From Agrobacterium vitis (lineage in GTDB: Bacteria > Pseudomonadota > Alphaproteobacteria > Rhizobiales > Rhizobiaceae), in the NCBI RefSeq assembly GCF_014926405.1, contig NZ_JACXXJ020000004.1, positions 186,001 to 250,000 of the forward strand: a stretch of DNA of 64,000 bases, read 5' to 3'. The notes under the pieces were generated by a model, which did not search any database, had not been told where the DNA came from, and worked only from the letters and a program-made list of their open reading frames with translations. Numbering within the stretch: the stretch's first letter is position 1; the number at the start of each line of letters is the position of its first letter. The position numbers were made by a program, and so were the translations under genes. This document shows positions 9,434 through 18,069 of the stretch, piece after piece.

Positions 9434-10366
9434 TCAGTTCACCGGCATGCTGGCGGCGTCATTGAACTTGACTGTCGTCACGGCGAGCGGGCCAAGGCCC
9501 CATTTCTCCATGATCGCCTTGTAGGCGCCGCTATCGACCATGTGTTGCAATGAGGCGATGACCGCGTCACGCAGGTCTGGATTGTCCTTCGATGTCAGCA
9601 TGCCGAGATAACCGACTGCGAGGCGGACATCCGGAAGCGCCTGAAGGCCAACACCCTTACCGGTCTGGTTTTTCGTCGTATAAACGCTTGTCGCATAACC
9701 GTTAACGGTCGCGTCGGCGCGGCCGGTGCGAACAGCTTGCAGGACGTCAGGCATTTTCGGAATCGACATGATATTGATAGGTGCCGAGCATTTCGCCGAT
9801 GCGGCCTCAACCAGGCGCGCCTGGAACGTGCCGACGGGGACAGCAACCTTCTTGCCGCACAGATCTTCCATGCTCTTGATGCCGAGTGGATTGCCCTTGA
9901 TGGTCATGATCGTCGTAGCATCAAACATGTAGTCGATGACATCGACCTGTTTTTCCAGTTCCACATCGTCGTTGATGCCGGAAATCGTCATGTCGAAACG
10001 CTTGGACAGGACGGCCGGTACGATTGCGGCGCCAGCGCCGACATTGGTCATCTGAACATCGATCCCGAGAATAACGCCGAGGGCTGCGGCAATATCAGCA
10101 TCGATCCCGATGAGTTTTCCATCCTCCGCCTGGAAGCTGATCGGGGGCGTCAGGTCGGTTGCCACCTTGATGGCTTTCTTGTCCTTGATGGCAGGCGGCA
10201 GGCGGTCTGCCAGGGTCTGGTTGAACGCGATACCAGGCAGTTTCGCGACTTCCGCATCAGGCACCATCTTAATGGCGGTCCCTTCTGCAGCAAGTGTCGA
10301 GGTTGCGAGCAAAGCGAATGCGATGCCGGCCAGGCTGTCTTTGAGACTTTTCGTGACGCTGCGCAT
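9434..10366 (-). CDS. ABC transporter substrate-binding protein, family 3
   Basis: Periplasmic binding protein of the polar amino acid/opine type, 310 residues, with a Sec signal peptide (SLAGIAFALLATSTLAAEG). The family-3 signature is visible around KVATDLTPPISFQAEDGKL and IGIDADIAAALGVILG, followed by RFDMTISGINDD and the second lobe with KKVAVPVGTFQ. An unusual region of about 40 residues precedes the first domain strand. GGGGATC upstream is the ribosome binding site. It is the first gene of the leftward operon and is divergent from the importer at 10995. The ligand is not evident. Confidence 0.85.
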   Translation of the reverse strand: MRSVTKSLKDSLAGIAFALLATSTLAAEGTAIKMVPDAEVAKLPGIAFNQTLADRLPPAIKDKKAIKVATDLTPPISFQAEDGKLIGIDADIAAALGVILGIDVQMTNVGAGAAIVPAVLSKRFDMTISGINDDVELEKQVDVIDYMFDATTIMTIKGNPLGIKSMEDLCGKKVAVPVGTFQARLVEAASAKCSAPINIMSIPKMPDVLQAVRTGRADATVNGYATSVYTTKNQTGKGVGLQALPDVRLAVGYLGMLTSKDNPDLRDAVIASLQHMVDSGAYKAIMEKWGLGPLAVTTVKFNDAASMPVN

Positions 10367-10994
10367 ATGATCCCCATTTAACTTTTTATCGGCGTGAATT
10401 GACGCAAATCTCCAAGCAATCGGCGTGCCAGCTTTATCGATGCCTTTTCAAGACATTGTTTTTAAGATCTTATTTCTTGCGTAACGATTTGCAATATTTC
10501 CGAAAAAATATTCGCACAAATATTCGTAAACTTATCGGCTAAAAAATCATCTCATACGTCGATATCGATGCGTGGATTGGCGGCTGATCGTCTAAACTGC
10601 TGTTTAAACAGGGTATTTTGTCGGCTATCCAGAATGAATGGAGGGTGATCTATGGCGAACTGACCCAGAAATCCTTTAGTAAGCTCCTAGAGCTACGCCT
10701 AGATTTTGCTCAATGCATAAGCGAAGTCAGCAAAAATTGCACATTTTTTAAATTCGAAAATATTTTCGGCTAAAAATTATTGAAAATATACGAATCTATA
10801 AAACGCAAAAATATCTTTTAAAAATCTGTAGCTTAGTAAGTTTTGTTGATTGAGGATCGTCAATTGGCATGCGGATTGCTGCTGTCGTTGCCATGACCGA
10901 CACCGTAGGCAACATCGTCGACCGACCAAATCTCTGCCTTGTGCCTCAAAGCCTTGAGCGCTTTGACGACACGGCGCAACTGAAGGGGACATTC
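10367..10994. promoter_or_regulatory. Divergent AT-rich promoter region
   Basis: This 628-base non-coding region between two divergent transport operons is strongly AT-rich in its central and right part. It holds a perfect 14-base palindrome CGAAAATATTTTCG at 10755-10768 and two related ATATTCG motifs near 10508-10528, which are candidate operators for a regulator such as the GntR protein at 6310-7062. I see no convincing gene here. The open frame running into 10995 from 10869 is taken as upstream leader, because the SD-preceded ATG is at 10995. Confidence 0.5.
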
Positions 10995-12110
10995 ATGGCA
11001 GAGACCTCGAAGGCCGCAGAGGGCAAGCATCTCAGCATTCGCGGTCTGACACACAGCTATGGCGGGCAGAACGCGATCAGCGACATCTCGTTTGAGATAG
11101 AGGCTGGCGAGATCGTCGCTCTTCTCGGGCCAAGCGGCTGTGGCAAATCTACCGTCCTGCGTGCCATCGCGGGGCTGATCCAGCCGAAAAGCGGGGTTAT
11201 CAAGCTAGGCGGCCATGACCTTGCCAATGTTTCGGCCCGCTCCCGCGGCATCGGCATGGTGTTCCAGAATTACGCCCTGTTTCCGCACCTGACGGTGGCC
11301 GAGAACATCGCCTACCCACTGGCCTGCCAGCAGGTTCCCCGCGCAAAGCGCAGGGAAAGGGTGGAGGAAATGCTCTCACTCGTGCAGTTGAAGAGCTATG
11401 GCAGCCGGCTGCCACGCGAACTTTCCGGTGGTCAGCAGCAGCGTGTCGCGGTTGCCCGGGCCATTGCCGGACGCCCCTCGCTTCTGCTGCTCGACGAACC
11501 GTTCGGGGCGCTCGACCGGGCGCTTCGTTTCGATCTGCAGGTCGAGCTTCTGCATTTACAAAAGACGCTCGGGATCACGACGCTGATCGTGACGCATGAC
11601 CAGGAAGAGGCGCAGAGCCTCGCCGGTCGGCTCGTGCTGATGAACAAGGGTAATGTCGAGCAGATCGACACGCCCATGGCCGTTTATGACCGCCCGAAGT
11701 CACTGTTCGTCAACACCTTCATCGGCCAGGCCAATATGCTGCATGGGATGGTGGAGCGGCTGGATGCGGAGGCAACCAGCATCGCGCTGGTGAACGGCAA
11801 GGCCATTGTTCTGCCGCGTCGTCTGAACTTCACGATCGGTTCCAAGGTGACAATGACCTTTCGTCCCGAAGATGTCCGTCTGTCTGCCAGCCAGAGTGAC
11901 TTTGCCTTGCCGGCCAGGGTGACCGTATCCGTGCCTCTTGGACCGACGCTGGTTCACGATCTTCTTCTTGACGATGGGACAGGCCTTCGCGCGTCGCAGG
12001 TCCGCGGCCCCTCCACCTTTATTCCCGAGCCGGGAGCCCAACTCTTTGCCGAGATCGACACCGCCAGGTGTCACGCCTTTCCGAGCGAACCGGAAGCATC
12101 CAGTCAATGA
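10995..12110 (+). CDS. ABC importer ATPase, spermidine/putrescine (PotA) type
   Basis: Cytoplasmic ATPase of a PotABCD-type importer, 371 residues. The ABC domain has Walker A GPSGCGKST, the Q-loop in FQNYALFPHLTV, the signature LSGGQQQRV, Walker B LLLLDEPFGALD and the switch in VTHDQEEA. The C-terminal third is a TOBE/OB-fold regulatory domain (GSKVTMTFRPEDVRL). The start MAETSKAAEG is preceded by AAGGGGA, so the 42-codon upstream extension is rejected. It opens a rightward six-gene operon (ATPase, binding protein, two permeases, M24 hydrolase, flavin-reductase-like). It might also power the orphan amino-acid-type permease on the other side of the promoter, although such cross-pairing between families would be unusual. 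Confidence 0.9.
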   Translation: MAETSKAAEGKHLSIRGLTHSYGGQNAISDISFEIEAGEIVALLGPSGCGKSTVLRAIAGLIQPKSGVIKLGGHDLANVSARSRGIGMVFQNYALFPHLTVAENIAYPLACQQVPRAKRRERVEEMLSLVQLKSYGSRLPRELSGGQQQRVAVARAIAGRPSLLLLDEPFGALDRALRFDLQVELLHLQKTLGITTLIVTHDQEEAQSLAGRLVLMNKGNVEQIDTPMAVYDRPKSLFVNTFIGQANMLHGMVERLDAEATSIALVNGKAIVLPRRLNFTIGSKVTMTFRPEDVRLSASQSDFALPARVTVSVPLGPTLVHDLLLDDGTGLRASQVRGPSTFIPEPGAQLFAEIDTARCHAFPSEPEASSQ

Positions 12111-12130
12111 ACAACAACAGAGGTGAACAG

Positions 12131-13171
12131 ATGCAAAACTTCAACATCACAAGACGTCATTTCGGACTGCTCGCTGCCAGTGCGGCTGCGGCCGCCACGC
12201 TGCCCTTTGCTGTACGCGCCGCTGGTGGTACGGCTGTTGCGGCGACCTTCCCCGGAAACTGGGAGGATGGCTACCGCTCCGTGCTGACGCCGCTCGTCAA
12301 GGAAGCCGGTTTCGACCTGACGGTCGCTCCCGCCTTGGCGCAGGACCAGCTTGCCAAGGTGATGGCAAGCCCCGGCAACCCGCCTTACGATACCCTGCTG
12401 ATGTCGCCCGGTCAGATGGCCGTCGCCATCGAGAACGACCTCATTCAGAAGATCGATCCGTCCAAGCTCAAGAACTGGAGCATGCTCGATCCGGCATTCC
12501 AGGGCGAGTACGGACCGACCGTGACGGTCGAAGTCAATGGTATCGCTTATAACCCGGATCTGGTGCCGGCTCCGAAAGGCTATCGCGACCTGTTCGAAAA
12601 CCCGGCTTATAAGGGCCTGGTATCCTGGACCGGTTTCGCCTCCAACACCGGCGTGATGGCCTATACCGAAATCGCCAGGATTTTTGGCAAAGGTCCGACT
12701 GACATGGACGCCGTGTTCAAACTGTTCAAGGACAATCCCGAGCAGATCAAGGGCGTCGTCGCCAGCACAAACCACCAGATGACCTTGTTCCAGCAGGGCG
12801 AAATCGCTGTCTTCATGTGCTCGACCGGCAATGTTGCGCGCCTCAAGTCCATGGGCCTCAAAGCCGAGTTTGTCCAACCGGAAACCGGCTCTCCGGCGGC
12901 TCCCGTCAATATCCATCTGACCAAGGGCGCCAAGAACATTGACGCAGCCTATGCCTATATGGACGCCGCCATCTCAAAGGCCGCGCAGGATAAGCTGAAA
13001 CTGCCACCGACCGAGATGTTCCCGACCAATAAGGAGGTCGCTCTTACACCGGGCATTGAGGCCTATGTGAAGCGCGAACAGCTGGCAACGCTGGTCTATC
13101 CGGACTGGGCTGCAATCAACAAGAACCGTGCGGAATGGATCCGCCAGTTCGATGCTCTCGTTGCCGGTTGA
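12131..13171 (+). CDS. PotD-type periplasmic substrate-binding protein, Tat signal
   Basis: Periplasmic binding protein of the spermidine/putrescine-iron superfamily, 346 residues. The N-terminus shows a twin-arginine signal (NITRRHFGLLAAS followed by an alanine-rich core and a PFAVRAAGG cleavage region), so it is likely exported folded. The mature part has AATFPGNWEDGYRS at the first strand and EVNGIAYNPDLV and GLVSWTGFASN further on. I prefer the ATG at MQNFNITRR because GAGGTG lies just upstream; an ATG 24 bases earlier is possible. It follows the ATPase and precedes two permeases. The ligand is unknown. Confidence 0.88.
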   Translation: MQNFNITRRHFGLLAASAAAAATLPFAVRAAGGTAVAATFPGNWEDGYRSVLTPLVKEAGFDLTVAPALAQDQLAKVMASPGNPPYDTLLMSPGQMAVAIENDLIQKIDPSKLKNWSMLDPAFQGEYGPTVTVEVNGIAYNPDLVPAPKGYRDLFENPAYKGLVSWTGFASNTGVMAYTEIARIFGKGPTDMDAVFKLFKDNPEQIKGVVASTNHQMTLFQQGEIAVFMCSTGNVARLKSMGLKAEFVQPETGSPAAPVNIHLTKGAKNIDAAYAYMDAAISKAAQDKLKLPPTEMFPTNKEVALTPGIEAYVKREQLATLVYPDWAAINKNRAEWIRQFDALVAG

Positions 13172-13180
13172 GGGTTCACA

Positions 13181-14008
13181 ATGAAAGCGAGCGGTTTCCC
13201 ATACGTTGTCCCGATGCTTCTGCTGTCGGTGGCGTTCTTTGCGACGCCGCTCGCCGTTCTCGTCGGGTTCAGCTTCATCGGCCCGAACGGACTGTCTCTC
13301 CACAATTACGCACGGTTTTTTGGCGATACATTTAACTACCGTGTTCTGGTCAACACCGCCACGCTCGGTCTCCAGACCATTGCCAGCACGACCCTGCTCG
13401 GTGTTCCGATCGCGCTTTTCTATTGGCACAGTGGCAAGACCGCGCGACAGGTTATCATCTTTCTGACACTTATTCCGATGCTGACCAGCAATGTGGTTCG
13501 GACCTTCGCCTGGATCGTCATTCTTGGACGACAGGGACCGATTAGCGAGGCATTTGTCGCGCTTGGGCTTGAGCAACGCCCGTTTACTCTGCTGTCAACC
13601 GAACTCGGTCTGGTTATGGCCATGTGTCAGATCGACCTGCCTTTGATCATTTTGCCTTTGATTGCCATTCTCTCGCGCACGCCGGTGCAGTTCACCGAGG
13701 CGGCGCAGGTTTCAGGCGCGGGTCCATGGCGTATCTTCGTGACGGTTCTCCTGCCAATGATGCTACCCGGCCTGCTGGCGGGTTGGATCCTTGTGTTTGC
13801 CAGTACCAGTGCGTCCTTCGTCACCCAAGCGGTCATCGGTGGTGCGCGAAACGTCTATGTGCCGCAGTTGATCTATCGAGAAGTGGGCACGCTGTTTGAT
13901 TGGCCGATGGCCTCTGCCATCGCCGTTGTCCTCCTTCTGTCGACCGGTATCCTTCTTGTGACCATGACCATGATTTCACGTCACAGGAGGCTTGTCGGCC
14001 ATGCATAA
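13181..14008 (+). CDS. ABC transporter permease, PotB type
   Basis: Inner-membrane permease, 275 residues, with about six membrane segments starting at FPYVVPMLLLSVAFFATPLAVLVGF. The coupling (EAA) motif is EAAQVSGAGPWRIFVTVLLPMMLPG. It starts nine bases after the binding-protein stop and overlaps the next permease by eight bases. Motifs of the PotB class are GLSLHNYARFF near the first periplasmic loop and RTFAWIVILGRQGPIS after the third helix. It forms the channel with the next protein. Confidence 0.9.
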   Translation: MKASGFPYVVPMLLLSVAFFATPLAVLVGFSFIGPNGLSLHNYARFFGDTFNYRVLVNTATLGLQTIASTTLLGVPIALFYWHSGKTARQVIIFLTLIPMLTSNVVRTFAWIVILGRQGPISEAFVALGLEQRPFTLLSTELGLVMAMCQIDLPLIILPLIAILSRTPVQFTEAAQVSGAGPWRIFVTVLLPMMLPGLLAGWILVFASTSASFVTQAVIGGARNVYVPQLIYREVGTLFDWPMASAIAVVLLLSTGILLVTMTMISRHRRLVGHA

Positions 14009-14822
14009 TCATCGCGAAAACCCGATCCCGACCCTTCTCTACAAGGCATTTGTTTTCGGCTTCGGCAGTCTCAGCCTGATCTATCTGGTGGCGCCCATTG
14101 TCATTGCGATCACCATGTCGTTCACCTCGGGCCAGACGCTCAAATATCCGCCGGAGGGTTTTTCTCTGCGCTGGTATGAGGCGCTGATTGATCCCGTCCG
14201 CTCAGGAACCGAACATATTGCGGCTGGCAATTCACTGAAGATCGCAGGCCTCGCGGTGCTCGGATCGCTGCTGTTCGCCGTGCCTGCCACCATTGGCATG
14301 GCACGGATGCGACGCAGCACAGTCAATTCGCTGGAGCCGTTTCTATTGGCCCCGCTCGTCCTGCCAAGCCTGGTGTATGGCCTGGCAGCGCTGATCGTGG
14401 CGAATTTCGTCGGCTTCCAGCCTTCGCTCTGGCTCACCGTCGTCGGCCATGTCGTCGTCTTCGGGCCACTGATGTACCGTGCCGCTTCCGTTGTCGCGCA
14501 AGGGATCAATCCGTCGCTGGCTGAAGCTTCTACCGTGATGGGTGCAACCTGGTACACGACGCTCCGGCGCGTGATCCTGCCACTGCTGAGATCAGGTATT
14601 CTAGCCGGCGCCTTCCTCGTCTTCATCCAGTCCCTCGACAACGTCTCCGTCTCGCTCTTCCTCGCCGACGCGCAAACGACCGTGCTGCCGCTTCGCATGT
14701 TCGCATTGATCGAGGAGTCGCTCGATGTCCGGGTGGCGGCAATGTCAGGAATCCTGATCGGGCTGACCCTGGTGGTGATGCTGGTTGCGAGGCGGGTGCT
14801 GGCACCATCCCGTCAAGCCTGA
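14001..14822 (+). CDS. ABC transporter permease, PotC type
   Basis: Inner-membrane permease, 273 residues from the ATG at MHNHRENP, which lies ten bases after an AGGAGG ribosome binding site; a TTG three codons earlier is too close to that site. The first membrane helix is FGFGSLSLIYLVAPIVIAITMSF. The PotC-like sequence LKYPPEGFSLRWYEALI follows, and the coupling loop is EASTVMGATWYTTLRRVILPLL. It overlaps the preceding permease and is the fourth gene of the operon. Confidence 0.9.
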   Translation: MHNHRENPIPTLLYKAFVFGFGSLSLIYLVAPIVIAITMSFTSGQTLKYPPEGFSLRWYEALIDPVRSGTEHIAAGNSLKIAGLAVLGSLLFAVPATIGMARMRRSTVNSLEPFLLAPLVLPSLVYGLAALIVANFVGFQPSLWLTVVGHVVVFGPLMYRAASVVAQGINPSLAEASTVMGATWYTTLRRVILPLLRSGILAGAFLVFIQSLDNVSVSLFLADAQTTVLPLRMFALIEESLDVRVAAMSGILIGLTLVVMLVARRVLAPSRQA

Positions 14823-14850
14823 CCCAAAATACATCTGGAAGGAATACCCA

Positions 14851-16275
14851 ATGAACATACATGCCAACACGTCAGGCACCTATCGCATCGGATCATTGCT
14901 TGCCGATTTCCAGCCGGATTTCGATTTTGCGGCCCCTTTGCCTTTGCCCGTCGAAGAGTTCGAGGATCGTCTGCGGCGCATTCGCCGCCAGGCTGTCGAA
15001 GCTGGCCATGATGCGCTTGTCGTCCATACTGGCGGCGTTGGCTGGTTCCACACCTCCAATCACTATCTTCGCTATATCTGCGACTGGATGCGCGAGGGCG
15101 TGCTGATTATCCCGACGGATGTCGATAGGCCTATGGTGCTTTTATCCTTCTTCACCCAATCCGTGCTTCTACCGCCGGGCGGCGAACCAGTGCTGGTGGA
15201 AGATATCTGGCAGATTGGTCCGATCGGCCGCGAATATGCCGACCGGCCGGGCGACTCGGTAATCAAGACGGCTGAGAAATGCGCCGAACTATTGACAGGC
15301 ATCGGCTTGGCGAGAGGGCAGGTCGGCCGCATTGGTGATCGCACCTCGCTGACCTTCTGGGCCGCACTGGACGAGTTGATGCCCAAAGCCAAGTTCGTCG
15401 CCGACAATGCCATTCTCGACCGGATGCAGAAAATACGCTCGCCACGCGAAATCGAGATGTTCCGAGCCGCGGCCCAGCTTGTCAGCATCGCCACGCAGGC
15501 GGCCTATCATGTCACTAAGCCTGACGTCACCGACCATGAAATCTACGCTGCCTTCACGCAAGGACAGCTTTCCTTCGGCGGCGAAACGGGTGACGGCTAC
15601 CAGATCGGCATCAACGAGTTCGGCACCCATTGCGGCAAGCCCTATGGCCATGTCGTCCGTCCCGGTGATCTCATCAATCTCTATGTCTCCAACATCACCT
15701 ATCGCGGCTACACGGCTCAGACCGCCCGTATGATTGCCGTTGGCGACATCACCAAGCGGCAGGAAGACGTGCTGGCGGCCTGCACAGATGGTGTGAAGCG
15801 GGCGGAAAAGCTGATCCGCCCGGGCGCGCTGATGCGCGATGTCAACAATGCAGCCTTCGAGCCGATGATCGAGCGCGGCATGCTGTCTTCGCCGGAAGCG
15901 CGCACCATGCCTTACAACTGGGCGCCGATGGAGGATGGCAGTGCGCGGCTGATCCCGCGCCAGTATGTCAAGAACATCGATTGGGAAGCGCAGGGCCGCA
16001 CCCTGATGCATGTCTACCCGGCAACCCATGGCCCGCATAACCCTAATCTCGGTCATTCCGTTGGCATGGCCGGTGGGCAGAACAGCTTCAACATCTCGTC
16101 GCACAACTATGACCGGATGGAAGAGGGCATGGTATTCGTGCTGCATACGCAGTGGCTTGAGCCAATGTCTGCTGGCTGCAATGTCGGTGACATGTATGTT
16201 GTCACCAAGGATGGGTTCGAGAACCTCTCCCGCCACACTCCGCTTGAAACGCACCGCATTGCTGTCGAGGCCTGA
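14851..16275 (+). CDS. Creatinase-fold (M24) hydrolase lacking the metal-binding aspartates
   Basis: Cytoplasmic pita-bread-fold enzyme of the aminopeptidase P/prolidase/creatinase family, 474 residues, with an N-terminal creatinase-type domain (about 30-210) and a catalytic domain. Metal peptidases of this family have two Asp ligands in the D-x-G...GY-x-S-D-x-T-R block. Here the block reads INLYVSNITYRGYTAQTARM, with Tyr and Gln at those positions. The His (GHSVGM) and the first Glu (EEGMVFVL) remain, but the last Glu is replaced (CNVGDMYVV). This points to a metal-independent C-N hydrolase of the creatinase or ectoine-hydrolase kind, not a peptidase. The ATG has a GAAGGAA site. It lies after a PotABCD-type importer, so it probably attacks the imported compound. 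Confidence 0.8.
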   Translation: MNIHANTSGTYRIGSLLADFQPDFDFAAPLPLPVEEFEDRLRRIRRQAVEAGHDALVVHTGGVGWFHTSNHYLRYICDWMREGVLIIPTDVDRPMVLLSFFTQSVLLPPGGEPVLVEDIWQIGPIGREYADRPGDSVIKTAEKCAELLTGIGLARGQVGRIGDRTSLTFWAALDELMPKAKFVADNAILDRMQKIRSPREIEMFRAAAQLVSIATQAAYHVTKPDVTDHEIYAAFTQGQLSFGGETGDGYQIGINEFGTHCGKPYGHVVRPGDLINLYVSNITYRGYTAQTARMIAVGDITKRQEDVLAACTDGVKRAEKLIRPGALMRDVNNAAFEPMIERGMLSSPEARTMPYNWAPMEDGSARLIPRQYVKNIDWEAQGRTLMHVYPATHGPHNPNLGHSVGMAGGQNSFNISSHNYDRMEEGMVFVLHTQWLEPMSAGCNVGDMYVVTKDGFENLSRHTPLETHRIAVEA

Positions 16276-16276
16276 T

Positions 16277-16939
16277 ATGACCGACCATACCCATTTCGAT
16301 TTCGCCAAGCTCAATGAGCGAGAGCGTTACAAGCTCCTGATCGGAACGGTGATCCCGCGCCCGATTGCGCTGGTGACGACAGTGAGCAAGGATGGCCAGC
16401 CGAATGCTGGTCCGTTCAGCTTCTTCAACGTCCTGACCCACGATCCGGCAATCGTCGCAATCGGTGTCGAGAACTATTCGGACATGCGCTTCAAGGACAC
16501 CGCCCGCAATATCCGTGAGACGGGCGAGTTCACGGTCCATATCTGCGACAATGCGCTGGTTGAACAGATGGAAGTTTGCGCCATCAAGTTCGGCCCCGAG
16601 GTCGACGAGATGGAAGAGGCGGGTCTTGCGACCGTTCCCGGTCAGATGGTGCGCAGCCCCCGTATTCTGGCCGCTCCTGCGGCTCTGGAATGCCGTCGCC
16701 ACACAACGCTTCAGGTCGGCCCGGCCCGCGAGATCATTCTCGGCGAGGTCATCGGCGTGTTCGTCCGCAGCGATGCCATCAATCCTTCCAACCTGCATAT
16801 CGACCAGCAGCTTATGGATGCCGTCGGCCGTATGGGTGGACACACCTATGCCCGCACCCGTGACCAGTTCGACATCAAAACGCTGACACCTCAGGAATGG
16901 GAGAGCCGGAAGATTGGCGAGACGCTGACGGGAGAATAA
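16277..16939 (+). CDS. Flavin reductase-like, FMN-binding split-barrel protein
   Basis: Protein of the flavin reductase-like (DIM6/NTAB, FMN-binding split barrel) family, 220 residues. It carries the family opening YKLLIGTVIPRPIALVTTVS and DGQPNAGPFSFFNVLTHDPA, the ...SDMRFKDTARNIRETGEFT block and VHICDNALVEQM. Members bind FMN and act as NAD(P)H:flavin reductases or as partner components of monooxygenases. It starts one base after the M24 gene stop and ends the operon. A bidirectional hairpin follows. No monooxygenase partner is present in the operon, so its exact role is open. Confidence 0.85.
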   Translation: MTDHTHFDFAKLNERERYKLLIGTVIPRPIALVTTVSKDGQPNAGPFSFFNVLTHDPAIVAIGVENYSDMRFKDTARNIRETGEFTVHICDNALVEQMEVCAIKFGPEVDEMEEAGLATVPGQMVRSPRILAAPAALECRRHTTLQVGPAREIILGEVIGVFVRSDAINPSNLHIDQQLMDAVGRMGGHTYARTRDQFDIKTLTPQEWESRKIGETLTGE

Positions 16940-16972
16940 GCGGCACCGAAGGCCCTGCGGGGAGGACGGTTT

Positions 16973-17002
16973 GGTGCGCCTCATGGTTTCACAAGGCGCA
17001 CC
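16973..17002. terminator. Bidirectional hairpin terminator between convergent genes
   Basis: A perfect 9-base stem GGTGCGCCT / AGGCGCACC with a 12-base loop sits between the rightward operon end (16939) and the leftward hydrolase end (17012). It is flanked by TTT on the left and AAAA on the right, so it can serve as a rho-independent terminator in both directions. Confidence 0.75.
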
Positions 17003-17011
17003 GAAAACGAA

Positions 17012-17830
17012 TTATCCAAGGAACTCGATCAGATCTCGATTGAGCCGGTCTGGAGCCGTGGCAAACAGGCCATGCGGCTCACCGTCGTATTCGATAAGTT
17101 TGGCACCTGCGATACCACTGGCTGCTGCTCGACCTGCGGGGTCAATCGGTACGGTCTTGTCTGCCGTGCCATGGATGACCAGTGTGGGGATTGTGAAGGC
17201 GGCAAGGTCCGGCCTGAAATCGGTCTTACCAAATGCATCGACGCAATCAATTGTCGCTTTGGGGCTGGCCATAACACCGAGAATGAATGACCAATCCAGT
17301 ACACCCTGGCTCACCGGACTGCTGACCAGGCCGACGCCGTAAAAGGTCTTGGCAAAGCTCTGAAGAAACGCAAACCGGTCTTTGCGGATGTCATTCTTCA
17401 TACCCTCAAATACGCTGGCGTCGACACCATCAGGATTGCTGCCATCCTTGAGAAGATACGGCGCCACAGAGGCCACCAGAACCGCCTTGGAGATCTTTGA
17501 AGCCCCGTGTCGCGACAGGTAGCGGGCGATCTCGCCCCCACCCATGGAAAAGCCGACGAGCGACACATTCTGAACATCCAGGCTATCGATCACGCTGGCG
17601 AGGTCATCGGCAAACGTGTCGTAATTGTAGCCATCGGCTGGATGTCCCGACTGACCAAAGCCCCGACGGTCGTAAGTGATGACGCGAAAGCCCGCTTCCA
17701 GCAGAGCAAGTGACTGATATTCAAACATATCGCCGGTCAAAGGCCATCCATGGATAAGCACCACGGGACGACCTTTTCCCATGTCCTTTACATGCAATTG
17801 CGTACCATCTTTCGCTTCGATAAAAGCCAT
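17012..17830 (-). CDS. Alpha/beta hydrolase, non-heme haloperoxidase/esterase type
   Basis: Cytoplasmic alpha/beta hydrolase, 272 residues, close in style to cofactor-free chloroperoxidases and esterases. The oxyanion-hole strand is VVLIHGWPLTGDM. The nucleophile elbow is GFSMGG (Ser near residue 96). The acid is Asp in HGTADKTVP, and the catalytic His is in GEPHGLF. YDRRGFGQSGHP is typical of the haloperoxidase branch. I chose the ATG at MAFIEAKDGTQL because AAGGAG precedes it; the frame extends upstream without homology. It is monocistronic, between a terminator and an intergenic repeat. Confidence 0.88.
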   Translation of the reverse strand: MAFIEAKDGTQLHVKDMGKGRPVVLIHGWPLTGDMFEYQSLALLEAGFRVITYDRRGFGQSGHPADGYNYDTFADDLASVIDSLDVQNVSLVGFSMGGGEIARYLSRHGASKISKAVLVASVAPYLLKDGSNPDGVDASVFEGMKNDIRKDRFAFLQSFAKTFYGVGLVSSPVSQGVLDWSFILGVMASPKATIDCVDAFGKTDFRPDLAAFTIPTLVIHGTADKTVPIDPAGRAAASGIAGAKLIEYDGEPHGLFATAPDRLNRDLIEFLG

Positions 17831-17889
17831 CCTGAATCTCCTTTGATGATGGCAGGCAAACGCCAGGAGGAGTTTCCTGTTCCATCTCA

Positions 17890-17991
17890 AGAGCATTTCC
17901 AGGAAAAGTGTGACGTGATTTTACGTTCGCAAATGCGTAAAACAAAAACCCAGATCATTTCCGCGATTCAACGAAACACGGAAATGATCTG
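17890..17991. repeat. Rhizobial-type intergenic repeat with terminal hairpin
   Basis: The segment starts GAGCATTTCCAGGAAAAGTG and ends with a perfect 13-base stem CAGATCATTTCCG (17951-17963) / CGGAAATGATCTG (17979-17991) around a 15-base loop. From memory this arrangement, a GAGCATTTCCAGGAAAAGTG block, GCAAATGCGTAAAA, then a hairpin, is a dispersed intergenic repeat of Rhizobiaceae. It sits between the hydrolase gene start and the TetR gene stop. Confidence 0.7.
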
Positions 17992-18069
17992 AGCTTGATT
18001 TTGCCTCGCAGCCCGCCGGTTGACCGGGTGTACACTTGGTGTCGGTTCGCGACTGCGACTCCGCGTTTT

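Noticed and set aside
10869..10994. 42-codon N-terminal extension of the PotA-type ATPase
   Set aside because: AAGGGGA precedes the ATG at 10995 and the extension has no family counterpart.
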